Below are positions 1 through 13,300 of a stretch of 61,044 nt of DNA, in pieces. Each line of letters starts with the position of its first letter. The stretch's first letter is position 1. This DNA is from Ministeria vibrans ATCC 50519. Lineage: Eukaryota > Opisthokonta > Filasterea. Below the pieces are notes generated by a model that saw only the letters and a list, made by a program, of their open reading frames with translations, ran no database searches and was not told where the DNA came from. Location: NCBI GenBank assembly GCA_943704425.1, contig CALSCP010002461.1:36779-97822 (forward strand), written 5' to 3'. Position numbers and translations under genes: made by a program.

Positions 1-45
1 CCCTCCCTCCGCGTGCGACCCCCTCCCCCGCCCCCTTCTCCGTAG

Positions 46-892
46 TCCGATGAGCTTGCCTTTGACGAGGGCGATCTGCTGTACATCCTCGACAAGCCCG
101 ATGCCAGCTGGTACAAGGCCCGCTGCGGCTCCAGAGAAGGCCTCGTGCCCATCAACTACCGTACGGCAGACCACCGCTCTCTCCAACGCCTCTCTCTCTC
201 TCTCTCGCTCTCTCTTTCTCTTTCTCTCTTTTTTTATTGTTTGTATGTGAGAGTTTGTCGATTGCGCTTTCTCACTTTGTGCTCTCTCTCTCACACTCTC
301 TCTCTGCGCAGTCGGCGAAAGCGCAGAAGAAATCGAAAACCCCCTGCATGATGCTGCTAAGCGAGGCAACATCAACTTCTTAAGAGACCTGCTGGCGACC
401 AAGATGTCGCCCAACGCACTGGACAAGGTAGGGCGCACCCGTGGGCCGGGCGGGCCGGGCGACGCTTGCGTACTCACTGTCTCTGTCTGTCTGACTTCTT
501 CCAGTCTGGGTCAACGCCGCTGCACTGGGCATCAACGGGCGGCCACATTGAGTGTGTTGATGCGCTTCTTGAACTTCCGGTTGTTGCAGTGAACGTGCAG
601 GTAAGAGCGAGATGTGTGTGTCTGAGTGTGTCGTTGACATTTTTTTCACTAGAACAAACTGGGCGACACACCATTGCATAATGCGTCGTGGAAGGGCCAT
701 GCGGACGTGGTGAAGGCACTGCTGGCGCATGAAGCGGATGCGTCGCTGACCAACAACGAAGGACAGGTACCGCTCGACCTGGCGCGCAATGCGGATGTGG
801 GGTCGCTTCTGCAGACCGCCTCGGTCAGTGCTGCACAACTTGCTGAGTTTACAGAGCGGGAGGGGGATGAGGAAGACGAGGACAGTGACTAA
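46..892 (+). CDS. OSTF1: OSTF1-like protein (SH3 domain plus ankyrin repeats), 5' end outside window
   Basis: This is a small cytoplasmic adaptor of the osteoclast-stimulating-factor-1 type: an SH3 domain followed by ankyrin repeats. Exons 46-160, 312-427, 505-600 and 653-892 join in frame and give 188 visible residues. The first exon holds the SH3 core (ELAFDEGDLLYIL, then SWYKARCGSREGLVPINY). The next exons give NPLHDAAKRGNINFL, STPLHWASTGGH and GDTPLHNASWKGHADVV, which are ankyrin repeats in the OSTF1 order. The acidic end DEEDEDSD matches the acidic C-terminus known from animal OSTF1, which has 214 residues, so only the first few dozen residues are missing. The family is known to bind proline-rich partners and SMN in animals; its role here is inferred only. 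The gene reads into the window from the left through an acceptor AG at 44-45. Confidence 0.9.
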
Positions 893-1098
893 GTAGTGAA
901 TCAACAACAATCGACAAAGTTATCACAAAGCACAAAGCGCAATAGATTAGAATGTCTCCGCTCCCTCTCGACACTCCTTTAGCTTAAAAAGTGGTTCTGA
1001 GCTGTTTGTGTTGTCGCTTTTCGTTTGTGATTGATAAGGAACAAAATAGAGAATCAAAAGCTATAATTCGATCACAGATCACAATTAATCATTTTGTG

Positions 1099-4000
1099 AT
1101 GATCTCTGTCTTGCTTGCCGCCCTTGTGGTGACTGCGGTACGTCGTGTGCGCACCCCCCCTCCCAGCTAACCCTGTCGGCTGTTGCCATGCAGAATGCCG
1201 CTCATCTTGACGTGCGCGTCAACCACGCGACGTTCGCCTTCGACATCATGCTCAACGGCGAGCGGTGGCTGACCAGCACGGGCGTGGACGTCCACTGCAA
1301 CCGCAAGCAGTACGATTCGGTCGCAGGTACGCTCAAACTGTCGTCGCCCGTCACGACCTTCTCTGGCTCCGACAAACTCGGCTCATTCAACGCGACCACT
1401 GCCCAGTGGGCCGCCGACGACACCCTCTTCTCCGCCACCATCTTTGCCTACGCCGACAAGGCCGTTTTCCGCCAGCATTTCGTCAACGTATCCTTTTTTG
1501 TTATCGCTTGTTGTTATTGTTTTTTTTCATTTTCCGTTTCCGCTGTAGGGCGCCAGCGGAACGTCCACCGGCGACCGCGAGGGCGTCATGGCGTCGTTCC
1601 CACGCTTCCTGTTCGAGACGCCGGCTGCGCGGCGCGGCTACTTCGCCTACAACGACGATATGGTGGGCGATGCGCCGCACTTTGGCCAGTGGGACGAAAA
1701 GAGCAACCCGCCCACCGGCATCAAGGGCACCTCGCCCCTCACCATGTTCAAGCAGGATCTCTCCGTCTCCTCCGTCATGAGGTACCTAAAAACAAAAACA
1801 ACAAAAGGAAAAGCTCATTTTGTATGATACATATTATACATAATAATTATTATAATTATAATAATTATAATAATATAATAATAATGCTCAATCATTATAC
1901 TTACAAAAAGTTGATGGTAATAATAATAATTTATTTCTTGCAGTCCGTTTGCGAACTTTATGGTGGCTAATGCGGCTATTGTGAGCTCAAACGGCAACCG
2001 CACGCTGTGCTACGGCCCACTGGGCTCGCTCGAGAGCATCCCAGCGGCGTTCTCGCTTGAAACGATTGTCGTGGCGTTTGCGGGAGGCCCAACGGACGCA
2101 GTGCTGCACTGGGGCGACCAGATGCTCACGCAATACGAGAAGACGCGCAAGGGACCCGACTTTGACCTGACGCTGACGTATCTCGGGTACAGCACGGACA
2201 ACGGCGCTTACTACTACTACAACACGGAACCGGACATGAACTATGAGGACACGCTGATTGCCGTCAAGAAGTACGCAGACAGCGAACACATTCCGTACAA
2301 GTACATTCTGCTTGATTCATGGTACGCTCACGAAACTGGAAAGAAGGGAGGGGGGGGGCAGTGAAAGAGAGAGAAAGACAAGAGAGAAGTTATGGGATGA
2401 GAGAGAAAGAGGGAGGGATTTGTTGTAGTGAGTGAGTGCGTCTGGGATTCTTGAGGCACTCACATTGTCTCCGCACTGCATTATTTAAAGGTGGTATCCT
2501 AAGGACTCGACTGGAGCAGTGACCGAGTGGGTGTCTATGCCCTCTGTGTTTCCCAATGGTCTCCAGTACCTGTACAACCAGACTGGTATGATGAGCGTTG
2601 AAAGAGAGAGAGAGAGTGTGTGTGTGTGTGTGACTCACCTCGTGCTTTTGTGTGTGTGTGTGTGTGTGTGGTTGCTCAGGATGGCCAGTGCAGGGTCACA
2701 ACCGGTACTGGAGCAGCGAGACGGTCTACGCCAAGGCCAACGGAGGACCGTACAACTTCCACATTCAAAAGGCAGAAGGTGGTAAGCGTGCCATTGCCGC
2801 CCCTGACGACCAGATGTTCTGGGATTGGCTGCTTCAGAGCTCGAAAGAATGGGGTCTTGTCAACTATGAGCAGGATTGGTACGCATATACTGAAGTGCAC
2901 TCGAGATTGCGTGGTTCAGTGTCTCACTTACGTGATTCACCTTTGACTCTGATGTAGGCTTGATGACGAGTACGACTGGTTCGACGGGTTCACGACGGAC
3001 GCAACTTTAGCGCGACGATGGCTGATGCAGATGGGCACGGCAGCCAAGAGCAACGGCCTCACCATCCAGTACTGCATGTCTCACGTGCGCCATATGCTCC
3101 AGTCTATTGAGGTTTGCACTGCCACTACTCACTTGTCAGTGCCACTCACTTGGTCCTGTAGATCCCGGCTGTGACGAATGCGCGTGCCTCTAGTGACTAC
3201 CATCCTGGTAATCAGCAGTGGATCGTGGGTGTGACGTCTCTGCTCGCTCACGCCATTGGAGTTGCACCGTCCAAAGACAACTACTGGACCACCATGGTGC
3301 AGGTACAACACAAATATACACATATTCACAGTCAGTTACGCGCGCCATCCAACTCATTTTTTTCTTCTTCTCGCAGCCTGGCAGCAAGTGGGGTCCATTA
3401 ACCAAGGAGCCGTACAACCGCCTAGAGAGCGCCATCAGCTCGCTGACCCGCGGTCCCGTTGCCCCCGCTGATAAGGTGGGTCACTCGGACACGGCTCTGA
3501 TTGCCAAGCACTGCATGCCCGACGGACGTCTGCTGCGTCCCGACCACCCGGCCTGGGTGCTTGACCAGTGGGTTCTCGACCAGTCGCTGCAGACAGGAAA
3601 GGGTCCTCAGGGCCAGCTCTACCACTCCGAGTCGCGTCTCGCGCAAGAGCACTACGCCTACGTCATTGCCGCCGAGCTCACCGCCGACTACTCTCTCGAC
3701 CCGTCTCTCCTCGGCTACGAAGCCAACACGGCCCTCCTCGCCCTTGGTGTCAATGCCACCGCCGAGACCGCTCCCATCCGCGTCTCCTCTTCTGCACCCC
3801 TTCAGTTCTCTGTCTGTGGCAAACACGACTTTGAGCTCTTCACCCTCTCGCCCATTCTCTCCAACGGATGGTACCTCACTGCATCCAGCTGTGCATTTAG
3901 GATAACTTACTTTTTTTTTTCTTCTCTTTTCTCCTCCCTCTTCAGGGCCTTCTTGGGCGAGATCCAAAAGTGGGTGCGCGTGTCGAGCGACCGCTTCCGC

Positions 4001-4171
4001 GACCTCACCGAAACCAGCGAGGGCGTCGCAGTGGAGCTGGTGGGTGTGCCAGGAGAGACGGTTGAGCTCCTCTTCTTTGACTCCTCCTCCGACAAGTCCA
4101 TGACTGTCAAGTGTGTCTTTGGCGCAGAGCACTCTCTCACTGCCAATGTGCCCGCCGGAACGTGCACTTGA
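1099..4171 (+). CDS. Secreted glycoside-hydrolase-like protein (TIM-barrel clan, family not assigned)
   Basis: Ten exons (1099-1137, 1194-1487, 1549-1781, 1944-2321, 2491-2585, 2680-2878, 2958-3111, 3162-3302, 3377-3870, 3946-4171) give 750 residues. The start MISVLLAALVVTA is a signal peptide, so the protein is probably secreted or lysosomal. An N-terminal beta-rich part is followed by a region with DSWWYPKDSTGAVTEW, GWPVQGHNRYWS, NYEQDWLDDEYDWFDG, TIQYCMSHVRHMLQS and ARASSDYHPGNQQW. The strand-end acidic residues (DSW, EQDW, SSDY) look like active-site carboxylates of a TIM-barrel glycosidase in the GH31/GH36 style. The family and substrate are not established. A beta-sandwich-like C-terminus follows (ELVGVPGETVELLFFD). 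Four introns (starting at 2322, 2586, 2879 and 3871) interrupt a Trp or Gly codon with GTAC or GTAT donors. The gene converges on the deubiquitinase gene, with 163 bp between the stops. Confidence 0.8.
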
Positions 4172-4334
4172 GAAAAAGAAATAATATAAATATTTTTTTT
4201 TGGGTTTCCCACAATAATAATTTTAATTTTGGTTGGATTAGAGTTAGTATAATTATTTTTATGTACTTGCACTGCAATATCTTCTCTCTCACACATATCT
4301 CTCTATCTCTCTGCCATGCTCTCTCACTCTCCCG

Positions 4335-7300
4335 CTACAGTGTGGTTTCGTCAGCACCTCCAGTGGCAACAGCCTCCTCAGCACCGTCGGCCTCTCCGCC
4401 ACCGACAGCAGTTGCATCACCCCCATCCACACCACCACCACCATCGCCACCCGCCGGACCCATTGCCTCATTAAGCAACTGGTTCAGAACGAGCGTGAGC
4501 CATCGAATGCGTGGCAGGTCTTGTGCCCAGGGGCTTGCCAGAGCCGGTTGTACAGCCGCAAGGCAATCTTCCACCGTTGCAAACGCAACCATCAACGGCT
4601 CGTTGTAGCTCGCTCCCGCATACAAGATCCACAGAGCATTCAGATCGGCCAAAAGCTGCTCGCTCGTCCGCAGAATGGTCATCGCAGGCAGCGTCAAACG
4701 CCACTCCTCTTCATCAGTCGGCACTCCATTCCGCTCGTTGCCAGTGGCATTGTTGTCTTCATTGTCGTCATTTTCGTCGTCGTCATCCTCCTCCTCCTCG
4801 GGTTGCAGTCGCTCTTCGTCATCGACACGGTGACCCTGACCAAAGAGATCCGCCAGACGAAGCAAACAGTTCAGCGCACTCGACATGACCTCCTCGGCAA
4901 CACTGCCCAGCGAAGTGCACGTCTGCGACACCAACGGCGTCAGCGAGCGCAACCAAGTTGTGTTTATTTCGTTCAAAATCTTCTCAGAGCGCTCCCGCTC
5001 GAGCTGCATCTGGTCGTGGTCGTCGAGGGTGTGGCCCGTCACAAGAGCCATCCGCTCCGTCGAAACAGCACTCACAAAGAATTGCTCAAAGGCAGGCATG
5101 GCCACCAGCTCGTGAACGACCTGGTCCCAGTTGGCAACTAGCGGCGACTGACGCAACGCAATCAGCGGCGCCATTCGCTCCTCGAGCCCCACATGCAGTG
5201 ACTCATTGAGCATGGCCGTCCATAGCTGTAGTGCCGGCTGGTGCAACTCTGCCACACAGGAGAAGGCATTCGAACACGCGCTCAACAGTAGGCTGTAGTA
5301 CGAGCGGAACTGACGGTCCGTGACGGTGTCCACCTCAACGTCCTCGCCACGCGGAGCATTCAAAAAGGGTCGCGCAACGTGCATACACAACTGCGTGTAA
5401 GGACTGCTGAGCTCACGTCCACGCATTCGCTGCGAATCCATCGGTGCCGTACCCCACCGTCCCCCGGTGAGCTTCGCCTTAATCTGCAGGAATAACACTC
5501 GTGCATTGTCACGCTCCGCCTGCACTACCCCCTTGGCACCACCTTCATTTTCATCTTCCTCTTCGTCCTCTCCGTCTTCTTGGTCATCGTCATCGTCGTC
5601 GTCGTCATCATCGTCGTCTTCGTCTTCTTCCTCCTCATCCTCATTCCGCATTCGGTACAGACGACGACGCTCACGGCGCGTCATGCCGTAACGCATAGCA
5701 CGATAAAAACGCGTGTGTGCCTGTCGCGCGACCTCAATCACATCCCGCAACGCACTCGCATCCACCTGAATCATCACCTCCAGCAACTCCACAACGACTT
5801 CGCGCAATTCAGTCTGCGTGTGCGTGTTCAACACGCTCATTAGCGACTGAATGACAAATCGCCGGTGGTTCCAGTTCTTGGCGGTGTTGTCCAAATACAC
5901 TAGACACAAAACGAATGTGAGAAACAACACAAAATAGGAGAAAAAAAATATATCAAATACCTTGCAATTGTTTAGGACGCTCCGTCATCAGCGTATTATT
6001 TGTCAACCGACCCAGCACTACAATTATGAGAAAATAAATAAAATAAAATTTATTTATTATTATTATTATAATTTATTATTAGGAATGAGAATAAAACAAA
6101 CTAATTATTACCATTGGTCATTGTCTGGATCACCCCAATAAGACCATTGAGGGTCGCTGTATCACGACATGGGTCCTTCATCATCTGAACAATCGCTAAT
6201 AGCGCCTTGTAGCCGCCCGAGCTGAAGAAGAGACCCGCCTCATCAATGCCAGTGACACACACCTACATTCACCAAAAATAATCGATTTAATTATTAGCAT
6301 TGCTTTTTTCCTTCTCAATTTTTTTTATATATTTTTTGATTTTTTCAGTTTGGTGTACCTCCATGAGAGCAACGAATCGGGTTGTTTGGCGACTGACCCA
6401 CTCGGCAGCAACCATCTTGGAAATGAGGTACTGGCGTACGGGCGCGGCGGTCTTGGCAAGGTAAAGAGCGAGTGCGTACATAGCGTCGGAAAGACCGGAG
6501 TAGACGCTGGTGAAAAGCAGGTAGTCAAAGGCCCAGTTGCAGTTGTTGTGCTCAACCCATGCGAGGGTGAAGGCCATGGACGACTCGCAGAGAATCAGGA
6601 CAATCTTGTAGAAGCGCGACGACACGCGGTCGTTGTACTTGACGCTCTTTTCGGCGGTGTTGTGCGAGATGAACGAGCGAATGAGTCGATTGGTGTGCGC
6701 TGGTGATTCCGTGATGGGCTTGATAAACTCATCGAGTTTCTGCTCGGCGCACGACAACCACAAGAAGAGAAGCTCCGCCTTGTTCTCGTCCGACTCGTTC
6801 TGCTGGGCGTCAATGCATTCGTACAGACGCCACAGCTCATCAAAGTACTTGGCGCCAAACGAGCGACGCTCGTCGTTCGTGAGCAGCACCTTGCGCAACG
6901 AACGGAACAAATGCTGCATGTGAAAGATCGAGATGCGCTCGCCGCGCAGCGTGCCGTCCGTTGTGATCCACGGCATTCGCATTTGCGCCATCTTCTCGGC
7001 GAGCATCTGAATGAGCATGGAGCGCCACAGCGCATAGCGATGCGCTGCCGTCTTGAACCCGTGGCGCGTACGCACCTCCTCCACCGTGCCCACCGCATCA
7101 TGTTTCTTGCACGCCGTCACGTACGCCGTCACAATCAGGTCAGCACCACTGCGTGCCAGAATGCGGTCGGGCGCAACAAGCCACGGGAAGAGCCACTGAT
7201 CGTGCAGCTTAAAAAGTGTTGCCGACGCCTCAACACTGTCCTCCACAAGACGCTGCAGAATCTTCATCATCTCCTGCGCCAGCTTGCCCTGGTCCAAATT

Positions 7301-10300
7301 GACAGTTACCACACGAATGAGTTGCGCAACGGCCAGCTCCATACGCGCCCCAACCACGTCGTCTACAGTGAACAGCAACCAGTGCAAAACCACGTCAACG
7401 AGCCACTTGAGGTTCTCGACATGCTCCTCATTGAGCGCCTCGGACATGCCCGTCATGATGAGCTGCGACACTTCCAAGTTGTTGTGCGAGATGATCTGGA
7501 AGATCTTCTCAAGGTCCTTGTCACAGTACTGCTCCTTCAAGCACTTGGTGAAAAATTCAAGAGTGCCACCAAAGAGCAGTTGCATCTCCAGCTCGGTCAC
7601 CAGACGCGCATCGTCAGCACCGTTGCGCCACGCAGCGGCCGCCACTGCCTCGGCCACAGTGCTCTCATGCGACTTGACCATCACCTTGGCTGGTGAGGCA
7701 CTGGACGGCGCTGCGCCCTGCACAACACTAGACTGCTCGTCCTCCTCGACAAGGAAACCACCCGACTCGCTCACAACCACATGGCCCGTACCAGCACCAC
7801 CGGCAGGAGACTTGATGGACGACGGCGCCGCACTGCTCTTGTTGTTGTTGTTTTTGCTGTCTGCTGTGGCTGTCTTGTCATCCATCGAGCTCGTGTCCAT
7901 GTCGGTGCAGCCCGCGTCGTACTCGACGGTCGCACCGTCATGGTCACTCTCGTCGATGTTGTTGTTGTTGTTGTTGTTAGCGCAACTGTTCTCCGTCGCA
8001 ATGGCCGTGTCAGCAGCGGCATTGGCCGAGCGGAACTGTTTGATGAGTCGCTCATGCTTGAGCAACACCAATGCAAGCTCGCACACCACCTCAGCGATAG
8101 GCTTGAGTTCGACCGACGTGAACTTGTCGCCCATGACAGTCACCTTGGCCTGCTCCTCGGCAGTCCGCAGCGCGTACAATGGCGAATCTCGCTCAAGGAA
8201 AAAGTCGACAAGAATGCGCACGGCACCCAAGTGCAGCAGCGCATACTGCTCCTCAATGCCCTGCTGGTGCAACTTGTGAATAAGCAGCAGGAACTGATCG
8301 AGGGACCGCCAGTGCGGGGGAGCCTCGGGCACACAGGCAAGCACAGCAGCCATGAAGCGCATGATGAGCGAGCGTGGTCGTGTCTTCACCACAATGCTCT
8401 TCGTCTCCTCGTCGCGCTCCTCCACCTGCTCCGTCTCGTGGTACCAAGTGACCTCGGAGGGACGCACAAGCGACACGACGTGATTGACGAGCGACAAGAA
8501 GTGATCACGCACATCAGCCACCGAGCAATTGAGGAACATGTGTCGAATCCACGCACCATTCTCGTCCGTCATCATCTCGAGAAACCACAGACAAGCAGGC
8601 AAGTGGCGGGCATAGTACTTCTCGAGCATCGACACCCACTCGCCCAGTGCTAGAATGGTGCGGTCCTTACTCACAGCGAGTGTCTCCACCACGTAGTACG
8701 TCGCCAACTTGATCTTGTAGAGCATCACGTCAAAGGGACGACCGTCGTCCCACATAAGATCGCCTGAGGGCGGGCGCTCGTAGGCCGTCGAGATGTCCTT
8801 CATGCAGTCCTCCCCATCCGACACCACCTTGTCAAGGTTTGCTTGGGCACTTGCCGCGTCACCATCGTCACCAAATGCGGCGACGACCGCTGCCGAGATG
8901 GACTCGGGTGTGGGTGTGATAGAACTGCGCAACATGTCACGCAAGAAGCCCGAATAGGCACTGTCAAAGACGTGAGTGTCACGCCAGAAGGCCATATTCT
9001 GCTTCCAGATGGACTCGCGAATGGTGGGGTCCAGTGGTGCAGCTTGCTCGGGTGTCAAGTTAAGTGGATTCACTGTGTCATCGACGGACATGGTCGCCTC
9101 ATCGGACGGGACAGTGGCAGGTGCAGGAGTGTCGTCAATGCGCTCGTAAAACAACATGTAGGCACTGTAAGGCTTGGGTGCCCACTGTGAGACCATTTTT
9201 TGCTGCATCTGATCCCACTGTTCAAGCGACTGTACTCCGCCATAGCACTGGTCGGCAATAAAGTCAGCGTCAAACTCCTCGACAGTGGAGTCATTGAACT
9301 GGTACCACGACAAAGGTTGACCTGGAAAGCGCGGCTCGCGCTCTCGCACAAACGAGTAGTAGTGACCCGAGTCAGCAGTGCCAGTGTGCACCAGAATACC
9401 CGACAGCTTAAAGCGGGTGTCGCCCTTGGCGACGGGCAGGGCGGCAAGAGCGGCTGCGGTGGTCTGGGCACGGGCAACGGCGACGGGGTCGGGCTCGCCC
9501 TGTGCAGAACCCACAGCATGCGCAGCGGCACTTGCGGCCGCCTCAGCGTCACGTCGTTGGATGCCGACGAGCGTGTACGGTTCCATGTCGAGCACTTCAG
9601 GAAACTCAATGTGGTCGTTGATCTTGTAGCGACGCAGCGTGTCAAAGTCAAACTCGAAGCGCTTCAAGTGGACAATGAGGGTGCGCGGAAGAGTCTGCAC
9701 ACAGGCACGCTTGAGTGCGGCCACCTTGCGGTCACACTTGGAGCAGTGGTACTTGTTGTCTCCATCGAGCATTTCACCCTCGCAGTAGAGCGCCAGGGAC
9801 TCCAGCAGTGACTTCTTGTTCTTGACGTCGCACTGAATGGCAAAGTAGGGCTCTTCGCGTTCGCTGATATGATCGCAATCACGCGAAATGACTTGCTGCA
9901 CAAGTTTGCCACCAAAATGATACTTGAAAAGGTCTCGACGGGACGGCTCGATGGCATTTTCAAGGCGATCAAACAGCATGTTGAAGAACTCGTCCACGTC
10001 CATTTGCACCGCACAGTTCATGGGTTGCCCGTCGTAATCTTTGACGGCATTGCAAAAAGAACGGGTGTCGTAGGCGCGCTTCTCGCTCTCAAGCAGATGC
10101 GAATAGAGGCGTTGCAGCTGGTAGAGCAGGGAGTCACCCTTGTCCTCGTCGGGATTGGCTGGCTTGGCAGCGAGGAGGCCGCGTCGGAAGGCGGGTACCA
10201 TAAAGAACTGTTGCAGGAGGGAGTTCATGTAGCAGGTGGCACCCTGGTTTTGAAGGCCAACGTATCCCGAGGAGGCGCGCTGCTGGAACTGCACCGAGTA

Positions 10301-13300
10301 GTACCAGCCGACGGAGCGCATGGCACGCGAGTGGTGCGCACACAGACGAGAGTAGAGCAGTCGGAAGTTGTCGGGAGAACCGACGATGAGCGTCTTGAGC
10401 AGACTGAAGGCGGCGCGACGCGTCGTCTCGTGCTTGCAGACGGGCGGACCGGACGGGCCGTGGTTCTCGACAGTGGGAATGTCAAAGAGACATCGATCGA
10501 AGAGGTCGTCAAGAACACGCAGTTGCTGCCCGACGTGGACCTTTGATGAGGTGGGTGAGCGACGCAAAAGCGTCTCGAGGAAGTAGAAGAGGCCACAGAG
10601 AACGTGGTCCTGTACGGTCTGATCATTGCGCTCGAGTACAGGTCGTCGACGAATGGCTGCCGCAGCCTGCTGACAGAGACGCTGGGACTCTTGCGGGTCG
10701 GCGTGCTCGGCGACAAGGTCGCACAGCAGGGAGAAGTACTGCTCACACGAGTCGGCAGCCGTACCTTCCTCCACGAGAGGTAGAAAGTCAATGAGCTGCC
10801 GCGACAGCACGTTGACCATGTCGAGCATGCGCTGGTTCACAGCGGTGGTGGTGGTCGCCGACGAATCAGCGGGATCCCCCTGTCCAGCGTCGCCCTCCAC
10901 GACCACCATGGCGGCAGCAATGGGAAGACGTTTCCAAAGCGCACGCAGCGCCCACGATACTTGCATGCGAGTGTCTTCGTCGCCGGACAACAAGACGGCA
11001 TGAAGCCACTGGGCAAGCTTGGGCTGTGCGCAGAAGGCCTGGAGTTCGCGCACTGAGCTGAGGCACAGACCCACAATGAGAGCCATAGTCTGACCACACA
11101 CACCCTGTTGGCCAAGCTCGCCCAGATTGACAACGGTTGAGTCGACCGCACCGTTGGTGTCATCGTCGTCGTCGGGGACGGGGGAAGGGAGCAAGGGACC
11201 AATCTGGGGTCCATCCACAACATCAAGGTCCATCGGCAACACATCGTTCGAGTCGCTCACCTGCCGTTGGTGCAGCACAGTGGCTTTGACAGCACGATCG
11301 GGCAGCGACAACATTGAAGCAAGGTTCATTTCGGCGACACTCATCAAAAGGTGCACAAAGGGCTCGTCACCACTGAGGCTTGACAGGGCACAGCCAGGGC
11401 GAAGCGGCAGCTCCTGAACGGTGCGTGCCGAAGAGGCATCGCGGTCGTCAGCGTAGTCAGCGCGAAACGAGAACGTGCCAAGCAGCTTGAGGAGGAGGCG
11501 AAGGCACGAGCGACGCAACTGGCGATCAATGGTACCCATGGAAGAACCGGCGGCGGACGTAAGACGCACAGCCTCACCAGTGCGCAACAAATGTACCAGA
11601 TGGTGTACACCACCACGCTCCTCGAAGCGTGTACGCCAAGCGGAACACACGCTGTTCGTCTCGCCCTTGGCCTGCGCCAGACTCTCGACAATTTGCAGAC
11701 AGTACAGCAACTTGAAGGTGCTGGCACCATCGAGGAGAGCCGACCAGCCCGTAGTGGGGTCTTCGGGGTTGTCGGGGAGCGCACGCAGACGCTCGAGCAT
11801 GGCACGGTTGGTGGGCAGCTGCATGATAATTTCCCAGGCGACCTGGGCGAGCCCGTCGCGTGGATGACGCAGAAGTGCAAACAACTGGTCAAAGTGATTC
11901 GCTTGCGAGAGCATTCGCATTGGAATGGCCGACGGTGGCTCGTCAATGACCATTTCGGACATCGTTGGCTCGGTGGGAATGTCGCCGTCCTTGACGCCAT
12001 CTGCGACGGGTGGTGTTGTCGGGGGTGTATTGTCGTCGGACATGGACGTATCCTTGGTCACGGGACGCACAACGCCCGCCGAAGTCACCTCCATGACATC
12101 GCGCGAGGCGGCCGTCGTCGAGGGCGACAGGTACATGGTTTGAATGACCTCCTCGTCGACGACACCCACCTCGGCAAGGGTGCGCGTCTCCCACTCGCGC
12201 ATGCAGTCCTTGCCCTTGCAAACAAAGCGAAAGGAACCGTTGGTACGGTTCATGCGACGACGCAACTCGATCGAGGCTTGTGCGAGCGCATCACCAAAAG
12301 TGTCGTTACTGTAGAACTCGAGTTTGTGACGCACCATGCTGGTCGAAGTGAGTGAGAAGACAAGGCGAATGGGGTTGCCACGAGCGCGTGCACCGTGGCG
12401 CACCGTATTAGACTCGGCGAGCTCACGAGCATGCTTGTGCGAAAAGGTCTCGAGGAAGAGACGGATGAGCTTGAGCGAGCGTTCAATGAAGTAGCTGTGT
12501 TCCTGCGCGGCGGCCGGGTCGCTCTGTTCAGCGGCCCAGGCGGCCGCCAGGCGACGCATGCTTTCTTCGACAAACTCTTTGCGTCGCTCGCGCACCTGAT
12601 CGCTGTTGAAGTTGTCGGGTGCCAGATTGAGATACAGTTGAATGAGCAGTGTGGACGAGTCTTTGGCGACAGTCTCGTCGGTGGCCGACAGAGCAAACAT
12701 CCAGATTTGCTCGAGACCAATAAGATTGGGCGAGAGGACCAACGGCTCGCCGCCGTAGTGGTCAGGCTCGCGGTAGTGATTGGCACGACGATTGACACGG
12801 ATGAACATCTTCTGAACAAGCCTGTAGGTGACACCAATGACATGGCGGAAATCCATGTTGGGCACACAGACGCGGAAGAGATGCTCGAGAACATCGGTCG
12901 ACAGGGCATTGGCGCGACCCGACAGCTGCGACTCGAACCAAAGGACGCATTTCTCTTGCTCCTCCTCGGTGAACGCGTCGATGACACACGAGTTCCAGAG
13001 TGCCTCGGCGTTGCTTGGCGTGAGCTGCACGGGAAACTCGAGGGTGGATTGACCAATAATGAAGGCGAGAAACTCGAGACGACCAGCAAGATGAACGCCA
13101 TAGTAATCGCGGCAGATGAGTGGGTGCATCTTGGCCAGAGCAACACGAGCACTGCGATCTGTCTCACGACCATTGAGCATGCCAATGCGGAAGAATTCGG
13201 GCAGTGCGTGTTCCTTGAAGTGCACCAGGTCCTCAAAGAGCAAGTCTAGAAAGTTGTTGGCCTTGAGAAAGGACGCAATGACCTCGGCAACGGTGGGCAC

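Noticed and set aside
984-1041. tRNA or other small RNA in the spacer after the OSTF1-like gene
   Set aside because: No cloverleaf, A/B boxes or anticodon arm could be drawn by eye; kept only as a dispersed-repeat copy.
3422-4132. Open frame of 236 codons antisense to the glycosidase-like gene
   Set aside because: Composition follows the complementary exon and crosses its intron; no family features.
12395-13249. Long open frame (284 codons) on the plus strand opposite the deubiquitinase
   Set aside because: It is the antisense shadow of a GC-rich exon, with no start context, domain or introns; the minus strand codes a recognised protein.
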